A stretch of 64,000 nucleotides of DNA from Chakrabartyella piscis (GCA_030067835.1 CP092441.1:1302001-1366000), one strand, 5' to 3'. Counted from the first letter of the stretch, positions 1 to 8,144 are shown. Made by a program: numbers and translations. Notes: a model not told the origin generated them from the sequence alone.

Positions 1-1
1 A

Positions 2-82
2 TATGGCGAACATCACGTTGCCATGTGGGGATTGATTTCTGGTATGGGAATAATGGCGGTGAGTCTGTTGTTGTTTATGTAA
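2..82 (+). CDS. C-terminal end of a membrane protein, possibly MFS transporter (5' truncated)
   Basis: An open frame enters from the window edge and stops at 80-82. It encodes 26 residues, beginning YGEHHVAMW and ending in a hydrophobic helix followed directly by the stop. A glycine-rich last transmembrane helix with a very short cytoplasmic tail is typical of the end of a major-facilitator or similar transporter, but the fragment is too short to name a family. It ends about 230 bases before the TetR gene on the same strand and is probably a separate transcription unit, since a hairpin and a promoter lie between them. Confidence 0.35.
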   Translation, partial: YGEHHVAMWGLISGMGIMAVSLLLFM

Positions 83-109
83 AAGATAGAGTGGTTTCTT
101 GTTTCAATA

Positions 110-148
110 CCAAAAAGGCATTTTGTTTCTGACGGAATGTCTTTTTGG
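110..148 (+). terminator. Hairpin downstream of the truncated transporter gene
   Basis: Arms 110-122 and 136-148 pair over 13 bases with one G-T pair around a 13-base loop. No clean U-tract follows, so termination is likely but not certain. Confidence 0.4.
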
Positions 149-212
149 TTTCCAGATAAGAAATGTATATTTTTTGTATCAAGGGTTTGGGTTGAAATTC
201 TGTGGAAAGCTA

Positions 213-241
213 TTGACAACAAGTGGATATTGGAATAAAAT
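213..241 (+). promoter_or_regulatory. Promoter of the TetR operon
   Basis: A perfect -35 TTGACA (213-218) and a -10 TAAAAT (236-241) are separated by 17 bases. The -10 abuts the palindrome at 240-265, so a repressor bound there would block the promoter. Confidence 0.6.
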
Positions 242-265
242 AACAGTGTTATATAATGCTGTTAT
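240..265 (+). promoter_or_regulatory. Probable TetR operator palindrome
   Basis: This is a 26-base inverted repeat with arms ATAACAG (240-246) and CTGTTAT (259-265) around a palindromic TTATATAA centre. Two of the 13 base pairs are mismatched. It starts at the end of the -10 element and lies just before the TetR coding region, the usual place for an autoregulatory TetR operator. Confidence 0.55.
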
Positions 266-312
266 AAGGGGGGATTGCAATCAAGAATGGTAATGAAGTA
301 ACAAAAGATATT

Positions 313-894
313 TTGCTCAGTGCAACGAAAGAATTTTCTGAAAAAGGCTTTGAAAAGGCAAGTATGCGAATCATTGCGAAAAATGCAAATGTGACCACAG
401 GCTCCCTTTATGCTAGGTATCCCAATAAAAACGCACTTTTTGGTGCTTTGGTGGAACCTGTTATTACAAGTTTTATGGAAGCCAATGAGGAAGGAAATAA
501 AAAAGGGATTTCTCATATACATTCGGATGGTGCATGGGAAATGTGGTCTAGTACAGAGAGTTCCACCACAAAAATTGTCGATTTGATTTATGCAAACAAA
601 GAGAGTTTTGCATTGCTCATCAATTGCTCCAATGGAAGTAGTTATGAAAATTTCATTGACCAAGTGGTTGCGGTGGAAGAAAAGGAAACTCTAGAGGTTT
701 TGGAAATGCTCAGGAAAAAAGGCTATCCTTGTGCAGATGTGTCGCCACAAATTGTACATATGCTCATCAGCGCTCATTGCTATGCGCTTTTTGAAATTGT
801 AAGACATGATTTGGAAAAGGAAGATGCACTGAAACAGGTGAATCAAATCTATGAATTTTTCATTTGTGGTTGGAATAAAATATTTGGCTTATAA
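313..894 (+). CDS. TetR/AcrR family transcriptional regulator
   Basis: This is a TetR-type repressor with an N-terminal helix-turn-helix and a helical ligand domain. The HTH signature is visible near the N-terminus: MRIIAKNANVTTGSLYARYP, with the family's usual GxLY-F/YP-K pattern. The first conventional start is TTG at 313, but recognisable TetR sequence (a TKDILLSATKEF-like first helix) extends upstream in frame to about 274-280. There a GGGGGG ribosome-binding-like run precedes only ATT or ATC codons. The true start may therefore be non-canonical. It heads a co-directional gene group that includes a metal-binding protein, a transporter and an ABC pair, and probably controls them and itself through the operator at 240-265. 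The inducer is unknown. Confidence 0.85.
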   Translation: MLSATKEFSEKGFEKASMRIIAKNANVTTGSLYARYPNKNALFGALVEPVITSFMEANEEGNKKGISHIHSDGAWEMWSSTESSTTKIVDLIYANKESFALLINCSNGSSYENFIDQVVAVEEKETLEVLEMLRKKGYPCADVSPQIVHMLISAHCYALFEIVRHDLEKEDALKQVNQIYEFFICGWNKIFGL

Positions 895-948
895 GCCTTT
901 TATTTTATCGGTGGAGTTAGTGAATACTAATTGAAATGGAGGGGTTTT

Positions 949-1311
949 ATGAATCCAACAGATATGATGATTATGGTTATTGTTGTAATTGCAGTTGCTT
1001 TTGGTGGGTATAGATTGTGGTTGCAAATGAGTGGTAGAAAAACTTGTTGTGGTTGCACAAAGGAGAAAATCAAAAGCAAAAAATTGAAACATAGCATTGG
1101 TACCAAAACAGTATATATAGAAGGAATGCACTGCGATAACTGCAAAAATTCTGTCACCAAAGCACTCAATGGATTGGAAGGTGTGTCTGGTAAGGTGGAT
1201 TTGGGCAAGAAAATAGCCATTGTTTCTTTTGAACGTGAAGTGGCAGATGGAGAAATTACAGAAGCCATTGAAAGTAAAGGTTTTGCGGTGAGTAAGATAG
1301 AAAGCAACTGA
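949..1311 (+). CDS. Membrane-anchored HMA metal-binding protein with a CCGC motif
   Basis: The 120-residue protein has one N-terminal transmembrane helix (about residues 4-24) followed by a cytoplasmic CCGC cluster, as in FeoB-associated Cys-rich membrane proteins. A heavy-metal-associated (HMA) ferredoxin-like domain follows, with the metal site GMHCDNC near residue 61. HMA domains bind soft metals such as Cu(I) or Zn(II) and pass them to transporters. The start at 949 is chosen because GGAGGGG lies just upstream at 938-944; an earlier in-frame ATG at 931 lacks a site. It sits between the TetR regulator and an ACR3-like transporter, suggesting a metal or metalloid role for this operon, which is inference. 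Confidence 0.8.
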   Translation: MNPTDMMIMVIVVIAVAFGGYRLWLQMSGRKTCCGCTKEKIKSKKLKHSIGTKTVYIEGMHCDNCKNSVTKALNGLEGVSGKVDLGKKIAIVSFEREVADGEITEAIESKGFAVSKIESN

Positions 1312-1396
1312 TTTATTTAGTTGAATGTTGGAGAACAAGCATCAATGGTTGTAGTGCATATTTCCGTTGGAATAAAGAAGAAATAGGAGAAGAAAC

Positions 1397-2362
1397 ATGA
1401 CTTTTGGTGCAAAAATACAACCGATTCTGATTTTAGCAGCAGCACTAGTAGGCTTGCTTTTGGGGAAATACACACCACTTGGTAATGTTTCATCAGGCTA
1501 CATTGAGCTGTTTTTGATGATGCTATTATACATTTTATTTTTGTCAGTGGATTTGGGGCAACTGAGAACTGCCTGCAAAAACATCAAATATACCAATGTG
1601 GCTTTGGTCATCAATTTCGTCATTACGCCAGTGATTGCCTATGTTCTGGGGAATGTTTTCTTCGGGGATTCCATTGAAATACGCATAGGGCTTTTGATGC
1701 TTTTGGTGACACCTTGCACTGATTGGTATCTGGTGTTTACAGGGCTTGCAAAAGGAAATGTGGAGCTGAATATTTCCATTCTTCCCATCAATTTGATTTT
1801 GCAAATTGTGTTGATGCCTGTGTATTTATTTGTATTTTTGGGCAGTGAAATTCAGATGGAAGTATCTCATTTGTTGCAAAGCATTGTATTTGTGTTATTG
1901 ATTCCATTTGTGTTTGCTCTTGTGACAAACCAAATACTCAAAAAGAAAGAAGTTATCAAAGAATGGGTATCTCAACAAAGCGACAACCTACAAATGCTAT
2001 TTTTATGTCTTGCGGTGATTGTGATGTTTGCATCCCAAGGGAGCAATTTGTTTGCAAATCCAATGTTACTATGCAGACTTTTTGTACCTTTGTTGATTTT
2101 CTTTGCATTGCTCTTTTGCATTGCACAAGGGATTGGAAAGGTATTGCAATTTCCAAAAAGAGATATTGTTGCCCTAAACTTTACAACATTGGCTAGAAAT
2201 TCACCACTATCTTTGGCGATAGCTGTGGCGGCATTTCCAGACTATCCATTGGTTGCCTTGGCATTGGTCATAGGACCGTTGATTGAGTTGCCTGTGTTGT
2301 CTGTTGTATCGAATATTTTATTGAAATGGAATGTAGAAAAGGAAGCGAAGGAGATTCGATGA
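1397..2362 (+). CDS. ACR3/SBF-family transporter (arsenic resistance protein-like)
   Basis: This is a polytopic membrane protein of 321 residues with about ten hydrophobic segments and the bile-acid-symporter-superfamily (SBF) fold. The stretch TPCTDWYLVFTGLAKGN around residue 110 matches the family motif carrying the conserved cysteine of ACR3 arsenite transporters, where APCT is usual. It therefore resembles proteins annotated as arsenic resistance proteins. However, no arsR or arsC lies nearby, so the substrate could be another anion. A GGAGAAG site precedes the ATG. Its TGA overlaps the next start codon (ATGA), which implies translational coupling to the methyltransferase. Confidence 0.75.
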   Translation: MTFGAKIQPILILAAALVGLLLGKYTPLGNVSSGYIELFLMMLLYILFLSVDLGQLRTACKNIKYTNVALVINFVITPVIAYVLGNVFFGDSIEIRIGLLMLLVTPCTDWYLVFTGLAKGNVELNISILPINLILQIVLMPVYLFVFLGSEIQMEVSHLLQSIVFVLLIPFVFALVTNQILKKKEVIKEWVSQQSDNLQMLFLCLAVIVMFASQGSNLFANPMLLCRLFVPLLIFFALLFCIAQGIGKVLQFPKRDIVALNFTTLARNSPLSLAIAVAAFPDYPLVALALVIGPLIELPVLSVVSNILLKWNVEKEAKEIR

Positions 2363-3168
2363 ATGAAATGATATTAGATGGCGTACAAGATACCTTATTG
2401 ATTCCGATGATGGCTCGCACCCATATTTCCAATACATTTCCAGAATATTTTTATGATGCAAAAGCACTGGAAATTGCAGACAAATTGCCACCCAATCAGA
2501 TTGTAGAAAAAAGTTCGGAATATGAGATGATTGCTTCCGCTTCTCGTTGTGTTTTGATGGATGATTACACAAGAAAATTCATCAAAAACCATGAACAATC
2601 CAATATTGTTTGTATTGGATGCGGTCTGGAAACTATGGCATGGCGATTGTTGGAACATAAGAAACATACACATTTTTACGAAATTGATTTTCCCTCCGTC
2701 ATTACACTAAGAAAAGAAATTTTGGGTGTATGTGAAAATGAAACTTTGATTTCTGGAGATGTAAACGTCTTGGATTTGACAGAATATATGGACACTTCTT
2801 TGCCGACGCTTTTTGTTGTGGCAGGCGTATTTATGTATTTCAAAGAACCAGAAGTCTTATCTTTGATTGGAAAATTGCAAGGTGAATTCGAAAATGCAGA
2901 AATGTTGTTTGATGCAGTCAATGATTTTGGGTTGAAATTTGCAAATCGATATGTGGAAAAAACAGGAAACAAAGGTGCGAAAATGTATTTTTGTGTGAAA
3001 ACAGGTGGGGATTTTGCAAAACGTTCCAATACCAAATTGATAAAACAAGGCATTCTTTTTGGCAAAGTTTCAAAAAAGCTGAAACATAAATTACGATGGA
3101 AAACAAAATTATATATGTTTGTAAACGATTGGAAGGAAACTTCTATGTTAGTACATATCAAACTATAA
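2359..3168 (+). CDS. Class I SAM-dependent methyltransferase, LCM/TcmP type
   Basis: The 269-residue protein resembles the leucine carboxyl methyltransferase / TcmP-TcmR family of O-methyltransferases (PF04072-like). A glycine-rich SAM-binding motif IVCIGCGLETMAWRL is followed by an acidic EIDFPSVI motif, where the ribose hydroxyls of SAM are normally held, and by a VVAGVFMYF segment like motif IV of the family. The start at 2359 has AAGGAG at 2348-2353 and overlaps the stop of the transporter. Members act on small carboxylates or polyketide hydroxyls, and the substrate here is unknown. A methyltransferase next to an ACR3-like transporter invites a metalloid role, but this is not the ArsM family (no ArsM cysteine pattern). 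Confidence 0.75.
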   Translation: MNEMILDGVQDTLLIPMMARTHISNTFPEYFYDAKALEIADKLPPNQIVEKSSEYEMIASASRCVLMDDYTRKFIKNHEQSNIVCIGCGLETMAWRLLEHKKHTHFYEIDFPSVITLRKEILGVCENETLISGDVNVLDLTEYMDTSLPTLFVVAGVFMYFKEPEVLSLIGKLQGEFENAEMLFDAVNDFGLKFANRYVEKTGNKGAKMYFCVKTGGDFAKRSNTKLIKQGILFGKVSKKLKHKLRWKTKLYMFVNDWKETSMLVHIKL

Positions 3169-3200
3169 AGATAGTTCAAACAAAAGAAAGGGTGATGTAT

Positions 3201-5003
3201 ATGGAACAGAAAAAAGAGAAAAAAGACTCCACAATCAAAAAGCTATTATCACACGGTGGAAAACACAGCAAATTCACCTATATCGGCATGGCACTCTCTG
3301 GAGTCAGTGCCATTGTGGTGCTATTCACCATTGTTTATGTTTGGGTGACAGCAAAAGAGGCGCTTCTTGCATATCCAAACATTAGTTTTGAACAGCTTGC
3401 GCCAAATGCAATATTGGCACTTTCGGCTGCGATTGTGGGTGCTTTGATTTACATAGCAGCACTGATGTGTACCCATATTTCTGCATTTCGCATTGCAAGA
3501 AATTTACGCACCGAGGGTATGAAACATTTGATGAAACTGCCATTGGGATATTTTGATGGAGCTGGCAGTGGGAAATTGCGTAGAACCCTCAGCGAAAACA
3601 TTGGCGATACCGAAGGCTTTTTGGCACATCAACTGCCAGACATGGTGGGGGCATATGTGACACCCATTGCGGTGATTGTCATGTTGTTTGTTTTCGATTG
3701 GCGATTGGGATTGCTTTCCTTTGTTGGCATCATAGCTTGTTTTTTGCCATATGCCATGATGATGGGGAACTCAAGGGACAACATGGAGCTATATATGAAA
3801 GCGCTGGATGCAATGAACAACGAAGCCGTTGAATATGTGCGTGGTGTGCCTGTCATAAAAACCTTTGGTGGTAGTATTTTCTCCTTCAAAAAATTCAATG
3901 ACACCATTGATGAGTATAAAAAACGTGTATCGTTAATTTGTCAAGGGTATCGTTTGCCCATGATTTTATTCCAAGCATTACTTGCAAGTCTATCCTTCTT
4001 TATGATTTATGGTGGGATTTTCATGTTGCCAAAGGCAGAAAGCACTTTGGAATTGTTGGTGGATTTGGTGTTCTATATCCTGTTCTTGCCAACTTGTAAC
4101 ACAATGATTATGAAAGTCATGTGGATGAGCGAAGCAACTGGAAAAGCAGAATTATCTTATCAAGCAGTGAAACAGATTTTAGATGCAAAGCCTTTGTCCT
4201 ATCCAGAAATCACACAAACACCAACCAGTTTTGATATAGAAGCATCAGGTGTCACCTTCCAATATCCAAATGGAAAGGTGAATGCAGTGGAAAATGTCAG
4301 CTTCACAGCAAAACAAGGACAAACCATTGCATTTGTTGGAGAATCTGGCGGTGGAAAATCTACCATTGTATCCTTGATTGCAAGTTTTTTCGATGTTGCA
4401 GAAGGTAGCATCAAAATCGGTGGAATTGACATTAGAAACATCAGCGAAGCAGATATGATGAAACACATTTCCTTTGTATTCCAAAATACAAAGCTTTACA
4501 AGGGCAGTTTGTTGGATAACATTCGAGAAGGCAATCCAAATGCCACAACAGAAGAGGTGGAACGTGCATTGCAACAAGCGAGATGCGAGGATATTGTGGC
4601 AAAAATGCCAAATGGTCTGAATACAAAAGTTGGCACAGGCGGTGTATTCTTATCTGGTGGAGAAACACAAAGAATTGCCATCGCTAGGGCGATTTTGAAG
4701 GATTCTCCTATCATTTTGTTGGATGAAGCAACTGCTTTTACCGATCCTGAAAATGAACACGAAATCCAGTTGGCAATGGCATCCCTTGCAAAAGATAAAA
4801 CCGTGATTTTGATTGCACATAGATTGTCCACTGTGAAAAATGCAGATTGCATCCATGTCATTGGTGGTGGGCATATCATAGAAAGTGGCACACACGAGGA
4901 TTTGATGGCACAAAATGGCGAATATGCAGAAATGTTCCAAGAATATACCGCTGCTTTTGATTGGAAGAAACTTGCGGAAAGAAATCAGGGGGTGATGGCA
5001 TGA
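3201..5003 (+). CDS. ABC transporter, fused permease/ATP-binding subunit 1
   Basis: This 600-residue half-transporter has six transmembrane helices in the first ~310 residues, then a nucleotide-binding domain. The domain carries Walker A GESGGGKST, signature LSGGE, Walker B IILLDEATA and the H-loop IAHRLST. The D-loop is FTDPENE instead of the usual SLDPENE. This DEATAF-DPENE form is common in the YbtP/IrtA-like branch of type IV ABC proteins, some of which import siderophores rather than export. A start at 3201 fits AAAGGG at 3187-3192; the ATG at 3195 is too close. It overlaps the next gene by ATGA and presumably forms a heterodimer with it. Direction and substrate are unproven. Confidence 0.85.
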   Translation: MEQKKEKKDSTIKKLLSHGGKHSKFTYIGMALSGVSAIVVLFTIVYVWVTAKEALLAYPNISFEQLAPNAILALSAAIVGALIYIAALMCTHISAFRIARNLRTEGMKHLMKLPLGYFDGAGSGKLRRTLSENIGDTEGFLAHQLPDMVGAYVTPIAVIVMLFVFDWRLGLLSFVGIIACFLPYAMMMGNSRDNMELYMKALDAMNNEAVEYVRGVPVIKTFGGSIFSFKKFNDTIDEYKKRVSLICQGYRLPMILFQALLASLSFFMIYGGIFMLPKAESTLELLVDLVFYILFLPTCNTMIMKVMWMSEATGKAELSYQAVKQILDAKPLSYPEITQTPTSFDIEASGVTFQYPNGKVNAVENVSFTAKQGQTIAFVGESGGGKSTIVSLIASFFDVAEGSIKIGGIDIRNISEADMMKHISFVFQNTKLYKGSLLDNIREGNPNATTEEVERALQQARCEDIVAKMPNGLNTKVGTGGVFLSGGETQRIAIARAILKDSPIILLDEATAFTDPENEHEIQLAMASLAKDKTVILIAHRLSTVKNADCIHVIGGGHIIESGTHEDLMAQNGEYAEMFQEYTAAFDWKKLAERNQGVMA

Positions 5004-6745
5004 CCAAGTATTTGAGAAAAACCTTTGCTTTGAGCGAAACGGGTGCAAAGAATATTTTGAAGGCAAGCTTGTGTAGCGCATTTGCAAATATTGCTGCCAT
5101 TTCTGTTGCTTGGGTGATGTATGGATTTTTGATGAATACCATTATGCCTGTGCTGAATGGAGAAGCACTTGCATATCAATTGGGGGCATATATCCTGTAC
5201 ACCTTGCTGGTTGTGGCATTGCTGATTGTTGCTTTTTGGATGTCCTATAACGCAAGTTATTTTGCGGCATATGAAGAAAGTGCAGAAAAAAGAATTACCC
5301 TAGCAGAAAAATTGCGAAAACTGCCATTGTCCTTCTTTGGACAACGAGATTTATCGGATTTGACCACAACCATTATGACCGATGCAGCAACCTTGGAGCA
5401 AGCATTTTCTCATTATATGCCAGCACTTTTTGGTTCAATGGTTTCCATGCCGATTATTATGATTGGTGTTGCGGTTTATAATTGGCGAATGGCACTTGCA
5501 ACTATGTGGGTGATTCCTGTAGCCTTGTGCTTGGTGCTGTTTACAAAAAACTTCCAGAAAAGTTTTGCGAAAAAAAGCAAGAAAACGGTTTTGGAATATA
5601 ACGATAAAATTACAGAGTGTGTGGAAAATATTCGTGACATCAAATCCAACAATAGACAAGATGCCCATGTGGCTATGGTTGCGGAACAATTTGCAAAGTA
5701 TGAAAAACAAGCAATTATGGCAGAAGTTGGTGTTGCAGTTCCCATTAGTTTGGCTACCTTGATTTTGAAAGTTGGCATTGCAACCTCTGTCTTGGCAGGG
5801 GTATATCTTCTTGCCAGTGGCACCATTGATATGTTGGTGTTCATTGCATTTATGATGCTTGCAACTCGTATTTTTGAACCAATCGAAGCGGCTTTTATGA
5901 ATATTGCGGCGATTTTCAGTTCTCAAATTGCCATTGATCGCATGAAAGTGATTGAAGAAACAGAAAGCCAAGAAGGCTCTTTGGATTTCAAACCAAATGG
6001 CTATGATGTTGCCTTTGAAAGTGTGCACTTCAGTTATGATACCAGCGAAAAAGTCTTGGAGGGCTTATCTTTCGTAGCAAAACAAGGGGAAGTGACAGCT
6101 CTTGTTGGTCCATCTGGCGGTGGCAAATCCACAGCAATGAAGCTATCTGCAAGATTTTGGGATGTGACAGAAGGCATTGTCACCATTGGCGGTGTGGATA
6201 TTTCCAAAATTGATCCAGAGGAACTCCTCAAAAGTATTTCCATTGTATTCCAAGATGTGACCTTGTTCAACAATAGCGTTCTGGAAAATATCCGAATTGG
6301 TAGGAAAGATGCAACGGATGCAGAAGTGATTGCAGTTGCAAAAATGGCGAATTGCGATGAATTTGTAAACAAAATGCCAGAAGGATACCATTCTTTCATT
6401 GGCGAAAATGGCTACAACCTATCTGGTGGGGAACGTCAAAGGCTTTCCATTGCCAGAGCATTGCTCAAAGATGCACCTATTATTTTGCTGGATGAAGCCA
6501 CAAGCTCTTTGGATATCAAAAACGAAAGTTTGGTGCAAGATGCAATTTCTAAGCTCATCAAAGAGAAAACCGTTTTGGTCATTGCCCATAGAATGCGAAC
6601 CGTTGCTGGAGCGGATAAAATTGTGCTCATCAAAGATGGCAAAGTGGAAGAAGAAGGAACTTATCAAGAACTCATTGCACAAGAGGGATTGTATAAACGA
6701 ATGGTGGACTTGCAGGCAAAAAGTGCAAGTTGGAATATTGTATAA
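5000..6745 (+). CDS. ABC transporter, fused permease/ATP-binding subunit 2
   Basis: This is the 581-residue partner of the preceding half-transporter. An N-terminal transmembrane domain is followed by an ATPase with GPSGGGKST (Walker A), LSGGERQRLSIARA (signature), IILLDEATSSLD (Walker B and D-loop) and IAHRMRT (H-loop). Both ATPases keep the Walker B glutamate, so neither site looks degenerate. The start overlaps the stop of the first subunit, with AGGGGG at 4987-4992. A factor-independent terminator follows at 6765-6803 and ends the TetR operon. Confidence 0.85.
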   Translation: MTKYLRKTFALSETGAKNILKASLCSAFANIAAISVAWVMYGFLMNTIMPVLNGEALAYQLGAYILYTLLVVALLIVAFWMSYNASYFAAYEESAEKRITLAEKLRKLPLSFFGQRDLSDLTTTIMTDAATLEQAFSHYMPALFGSMVSMPIIMIGVAVYNWRMALATMWVIPVALCLVLFTKNFQKSFAKKSKKTVLEYNDKITECVENIRDIKSNNRQDAHVAMVAEQFAKYEKQAIMAEVGVAVPISLATLILKVGIATSVLAGVYLLASGTIDMLVFIAFMMLATRIFEPIEAAFMNIAAIFSSQIAIDRMKVIEETESQEGSLDFKPNGYDVAFESVHFSYDTSEKVLEGLSFVAKQGEVTALVGPSGGGKSTAMKLSARFWDVTEGIVTIGGVDISKIDPEELLKSISIVFQDVTLFNNSVLENIRIGRKDATDAEVIAVAKMANCDEFVNKMPEGYHSFIGENGYNLSGGERQRLSIARALLKDAPIILLDEATSSLDIKNESLVQDAISKLIKEKTVLVIAHRMRTVAGADKIVLIKDGKVEEEGTYQELIAQEGLYKRMVDLQAKSASWNIV

Positions 6746-6764
6746 ATAGAATTTTAATACTCAG

Positions 6765-6803
6765 TAAGCAGGCTTGTGATATAGTCTGCTTATTCTGTTT
6801 TTT
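6765..6803 (+). terminator. Terminator of the TetR/ABC operon
   Basis: A 10-bp stem (6765-6774 with 6783-6792, one G-T pair) with an 8-base loop is followed after five bases by six T residues (6798-6803). Confidence 0.75.
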
Positions 6804-6832
6804 GGGAGAAAATCCTAGAAATTCAACTTCCG

Positions 6833-6861
6833 TTGACAAAGGAATTAGAGCTGTGTATAAT
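6833..6861 (+). promoter_or_regulatory. Consensus promoter of the DtxR-family regulator gene
   Basis: A perfect TTGACA (6833-6838) and a perfect TATAAT (6856-6861) are 17 bases apart. The metal-regulator box at 6860-6875 overlaps the end of the -10. Confidence 0.8.
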
Positions 6862-6875
6862 TAGCTTATGCTAAC
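6860..6875 (+). promoter_or_regulatory. Probable DtxR-type operator (autoregulatory)
   Basis: ATTAGC-TTAT-GCTAAC is a 6-4-6 inverted repeat with one outer mismatch. It matches the arms GTTAGC/GCTAAC found twice at 8084-8144 and resembles the TTAGGTTAGSCTAACC-like boxes known for DtxR/IdeR regulators. It overlaps the -10 hexamer, so binding would shut off the regulator gene. Confidence 0.6.
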
Positions 6876-6914
6876 GCAAGAGAGAGAAAAACCAACAAGA
6901 AAGGTGGAGTAAAC

Positions 6915-7820
6915 TTGGCAGCTTCAGAAAGAGTGACAGCCATGTCACGTGAAACGGACGAAGATTATTTGAAAAATATTTTGATATTGCAAATGAATGG
7001 TGGATACGCAACGGCGCAACTTCTGCAAGATGCATTAAAGCTTAAAACCTCCACTGTATATGCAGCAATGGTGAAATTGGTAAACAATGGATTCATCAAA
7101 CCCTATGATAGTGGGAAAAGAGGTAGCGGTGTACAGCTGGAATTTACGGAAGAAGGCTATCGCATTGCTCAAGAAATATTGGCGAAACACGAGCGTATCA
7201 AAAAATGGTTGCTTCTTTTGGGTGTGCCAGAAGAAAGTGCAGAAGAAGATGCCTGCCATATGGAGCATAGCATTAGCGATGCAACTTTATCTAAAATTGA
7301 AAAGCACGTTTCAATGGCAAGCGGTCTTTTGGGAAGTGATTCCGCTTATCCAGAAAAAATGCAAATGATGCATGAAGCCATGAAAGGCAAGTCCATGCCT
7401 ATGCCAAAGATGCCAGAAAGCAATACAGATAAGGTGTTGAAGGTTGTTGTGGATTGTGGCGGTGTGGAGCATATTACAGAAGCGACAGAACTGATAAACC
7501 GCTTTGGTGGTGCGGAAGAAGTGGAAAAAGGCATGGAGCTTTTGGAAGAAATCGGCGGATATAAAAACATTGCCAGAATCAAAGATATTTTGGCTGAAAT
7601 GGAAAACTATAAGCAACTGCCATTGGCTTTGGAATTTGCAGCAAAATACAACGATATGGCAGATGTGCAGAGGAAAATGAAGTTGGTGGATTCCTTGGGT
7701 GGATTGGATGTTTTGCGTGAAGTGACTCGTGAAACGAAAAAAATGAGAAAGCACACATACACAGCAGAGAGAGCAATCGCATTTTCTAAGATAGAAAAAA
7801 TCATAAAAAATTTGGAATAA
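6915..7820 (+). CDS. DtxR/MntR-family metal-dependent regulator with a long C-terminal extension
   Basis: The first ~125 residues read as a DtxR-family repressor. A winged helix (EDYLKNILILQ; ALKLKTSTVYAAMVKLVNNG; LEFTEEGYRIAQEI) is followed by the dimerisation/metal helix ACHMEHSISDATLSKIEKHV, whose Cys, Glu and His correspond to metal ligands of DtxR. The expected FeoA-like SH3 domain is absent. Instead a Met-rich linker (MQMMHEAMKGKSMPMPKMPE) leads to about 150 residues of helical, repeat-like sequence (INRFGGAEEVEKGMELLEEI). A TTG start at 6915 follows AAGGTGGAG. It probably senses Fe(II) or Mn(II) and represses itself and the gene at 8250. I recognise the N-terminal family but not the extension. 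Confidence 0.75.
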   Translation: MAASERVTAMSRETDEDYLKNILILQMNGGYATAQLLQDALKLKTSTVYAAMVKLVNNGFIKPYDSGKRGSGVQLEFTEEGYRIAQEILAKHERIKKWLLLLGVPEESAEEDACHMEHSISDATLSKIEKHVSMASGLLGSDSAYPEKMQMMHEAMKGKSMPMPKMPESNTDKVLKVVVDCGGVEHITEATELINRFGGAEEVEKGMELLEEIGGYKNIARIKDILAEMENYKQLPLALEFAAKYNDMADVQRKMKLVDSLGGLDVLREVTRETKKMRKHTYTAERAIAFSKIEKIIKNLE

Positions 7821-7845
7821 AAGAGAATATGGATGAAAATATAGA

Positions 7846-7867
7846 AGGGGGTTTTTGCCCTCTTTTT
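7846..7867 (+). terminator. Weak terminator after the DtxR-family gene
   Basis: A short GC stem (AGGG 7846-7849 with CCCT 7858-7861) is followed by five T residues. It is short but well placed, 25 bases after the stop. Confidence 0.45.
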
Positions 7868-7995
7868 GTTTGTTTAAATATGTAGAAAAATGTAGGTTTA
7901 TAGAGAAAAGAATGTATTTTCAATATATAGAATTTATAAATTTATAGTTTATTCTATATAAAAAATAAAAAATTAAGAAAATTTTAAAAATATTC

Positions 7996-8024
7996 TTGAC
8001 AAAAGTTAATTTATGTATTTTAAT
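7996..8024 (+). promoter_or_regulatory. Promoter upstream of the secreted-protein gene
   Basis: TTGACA (7996-8001) is followed after 17 bases by TTTAAT (8019-8024). The intended transcript would have a ~220-base 5' leader holding three inverted repeats. The stretch 7868-7995 is AT-rich with no gene seen. Confidence 0.5.
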
Positions 8025-8044
8025 GTATGCAAGAGATAGACAAG

Positions 8045-8064
8045 CCTAACAAAACACAGTTAGG
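8045..8064 (+). repeat. Inverted repeat CCTAAC-N8-GTTAGG in the leader
   Basis: The arms (8045-8050, 8059-8064) are related to the DtxR-type box but face outward. This could be a degenerate operator half-site pair or an RNA hairpin. Confidence 0.4.
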
Positions 8065-8083
8065 TGCTTATTTTAGCTAGTGA

Positions 8084-8099
8084 GTTAGCAAAAGCTAAC
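8084..8099 (+). promoter_or_regulatory. DtxR-type box 1 upstream of the secreted protein
   Basis: GTTAGC-AAAA-GCTAAC is a perfect 6-4-6 inverted repeat with the same arms as the box over the regulator's own promoter. Confidence 0.6.
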
Positions 8100-8128
8100 A
8101 ATCGAAAGACAACAGTAAACTTTGTAGC

Positions 8129-8144
8129 GTTAGCCTATGCTAAC
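8129..8144 (+). promoter_or_regulatory. DtxR-type box 2 upstream of the secreted protein
   Basis: GTTAGC-CTAT-GCTAAC is a perfect 6-4-6 inverted repeat, extended by one more C/G pair on each side (8128, 8145). It lies 45 bases from box 1, which would allow cooperative binding. Confidence 0.65.

Noticed and set aside
1397..2362. Dedicated arsenic-resistance operon
   Set aside because: No arsR, arsC or arsM-like gene in the cluster; only the transporter resembles ACR3, so the operon was not named ars.
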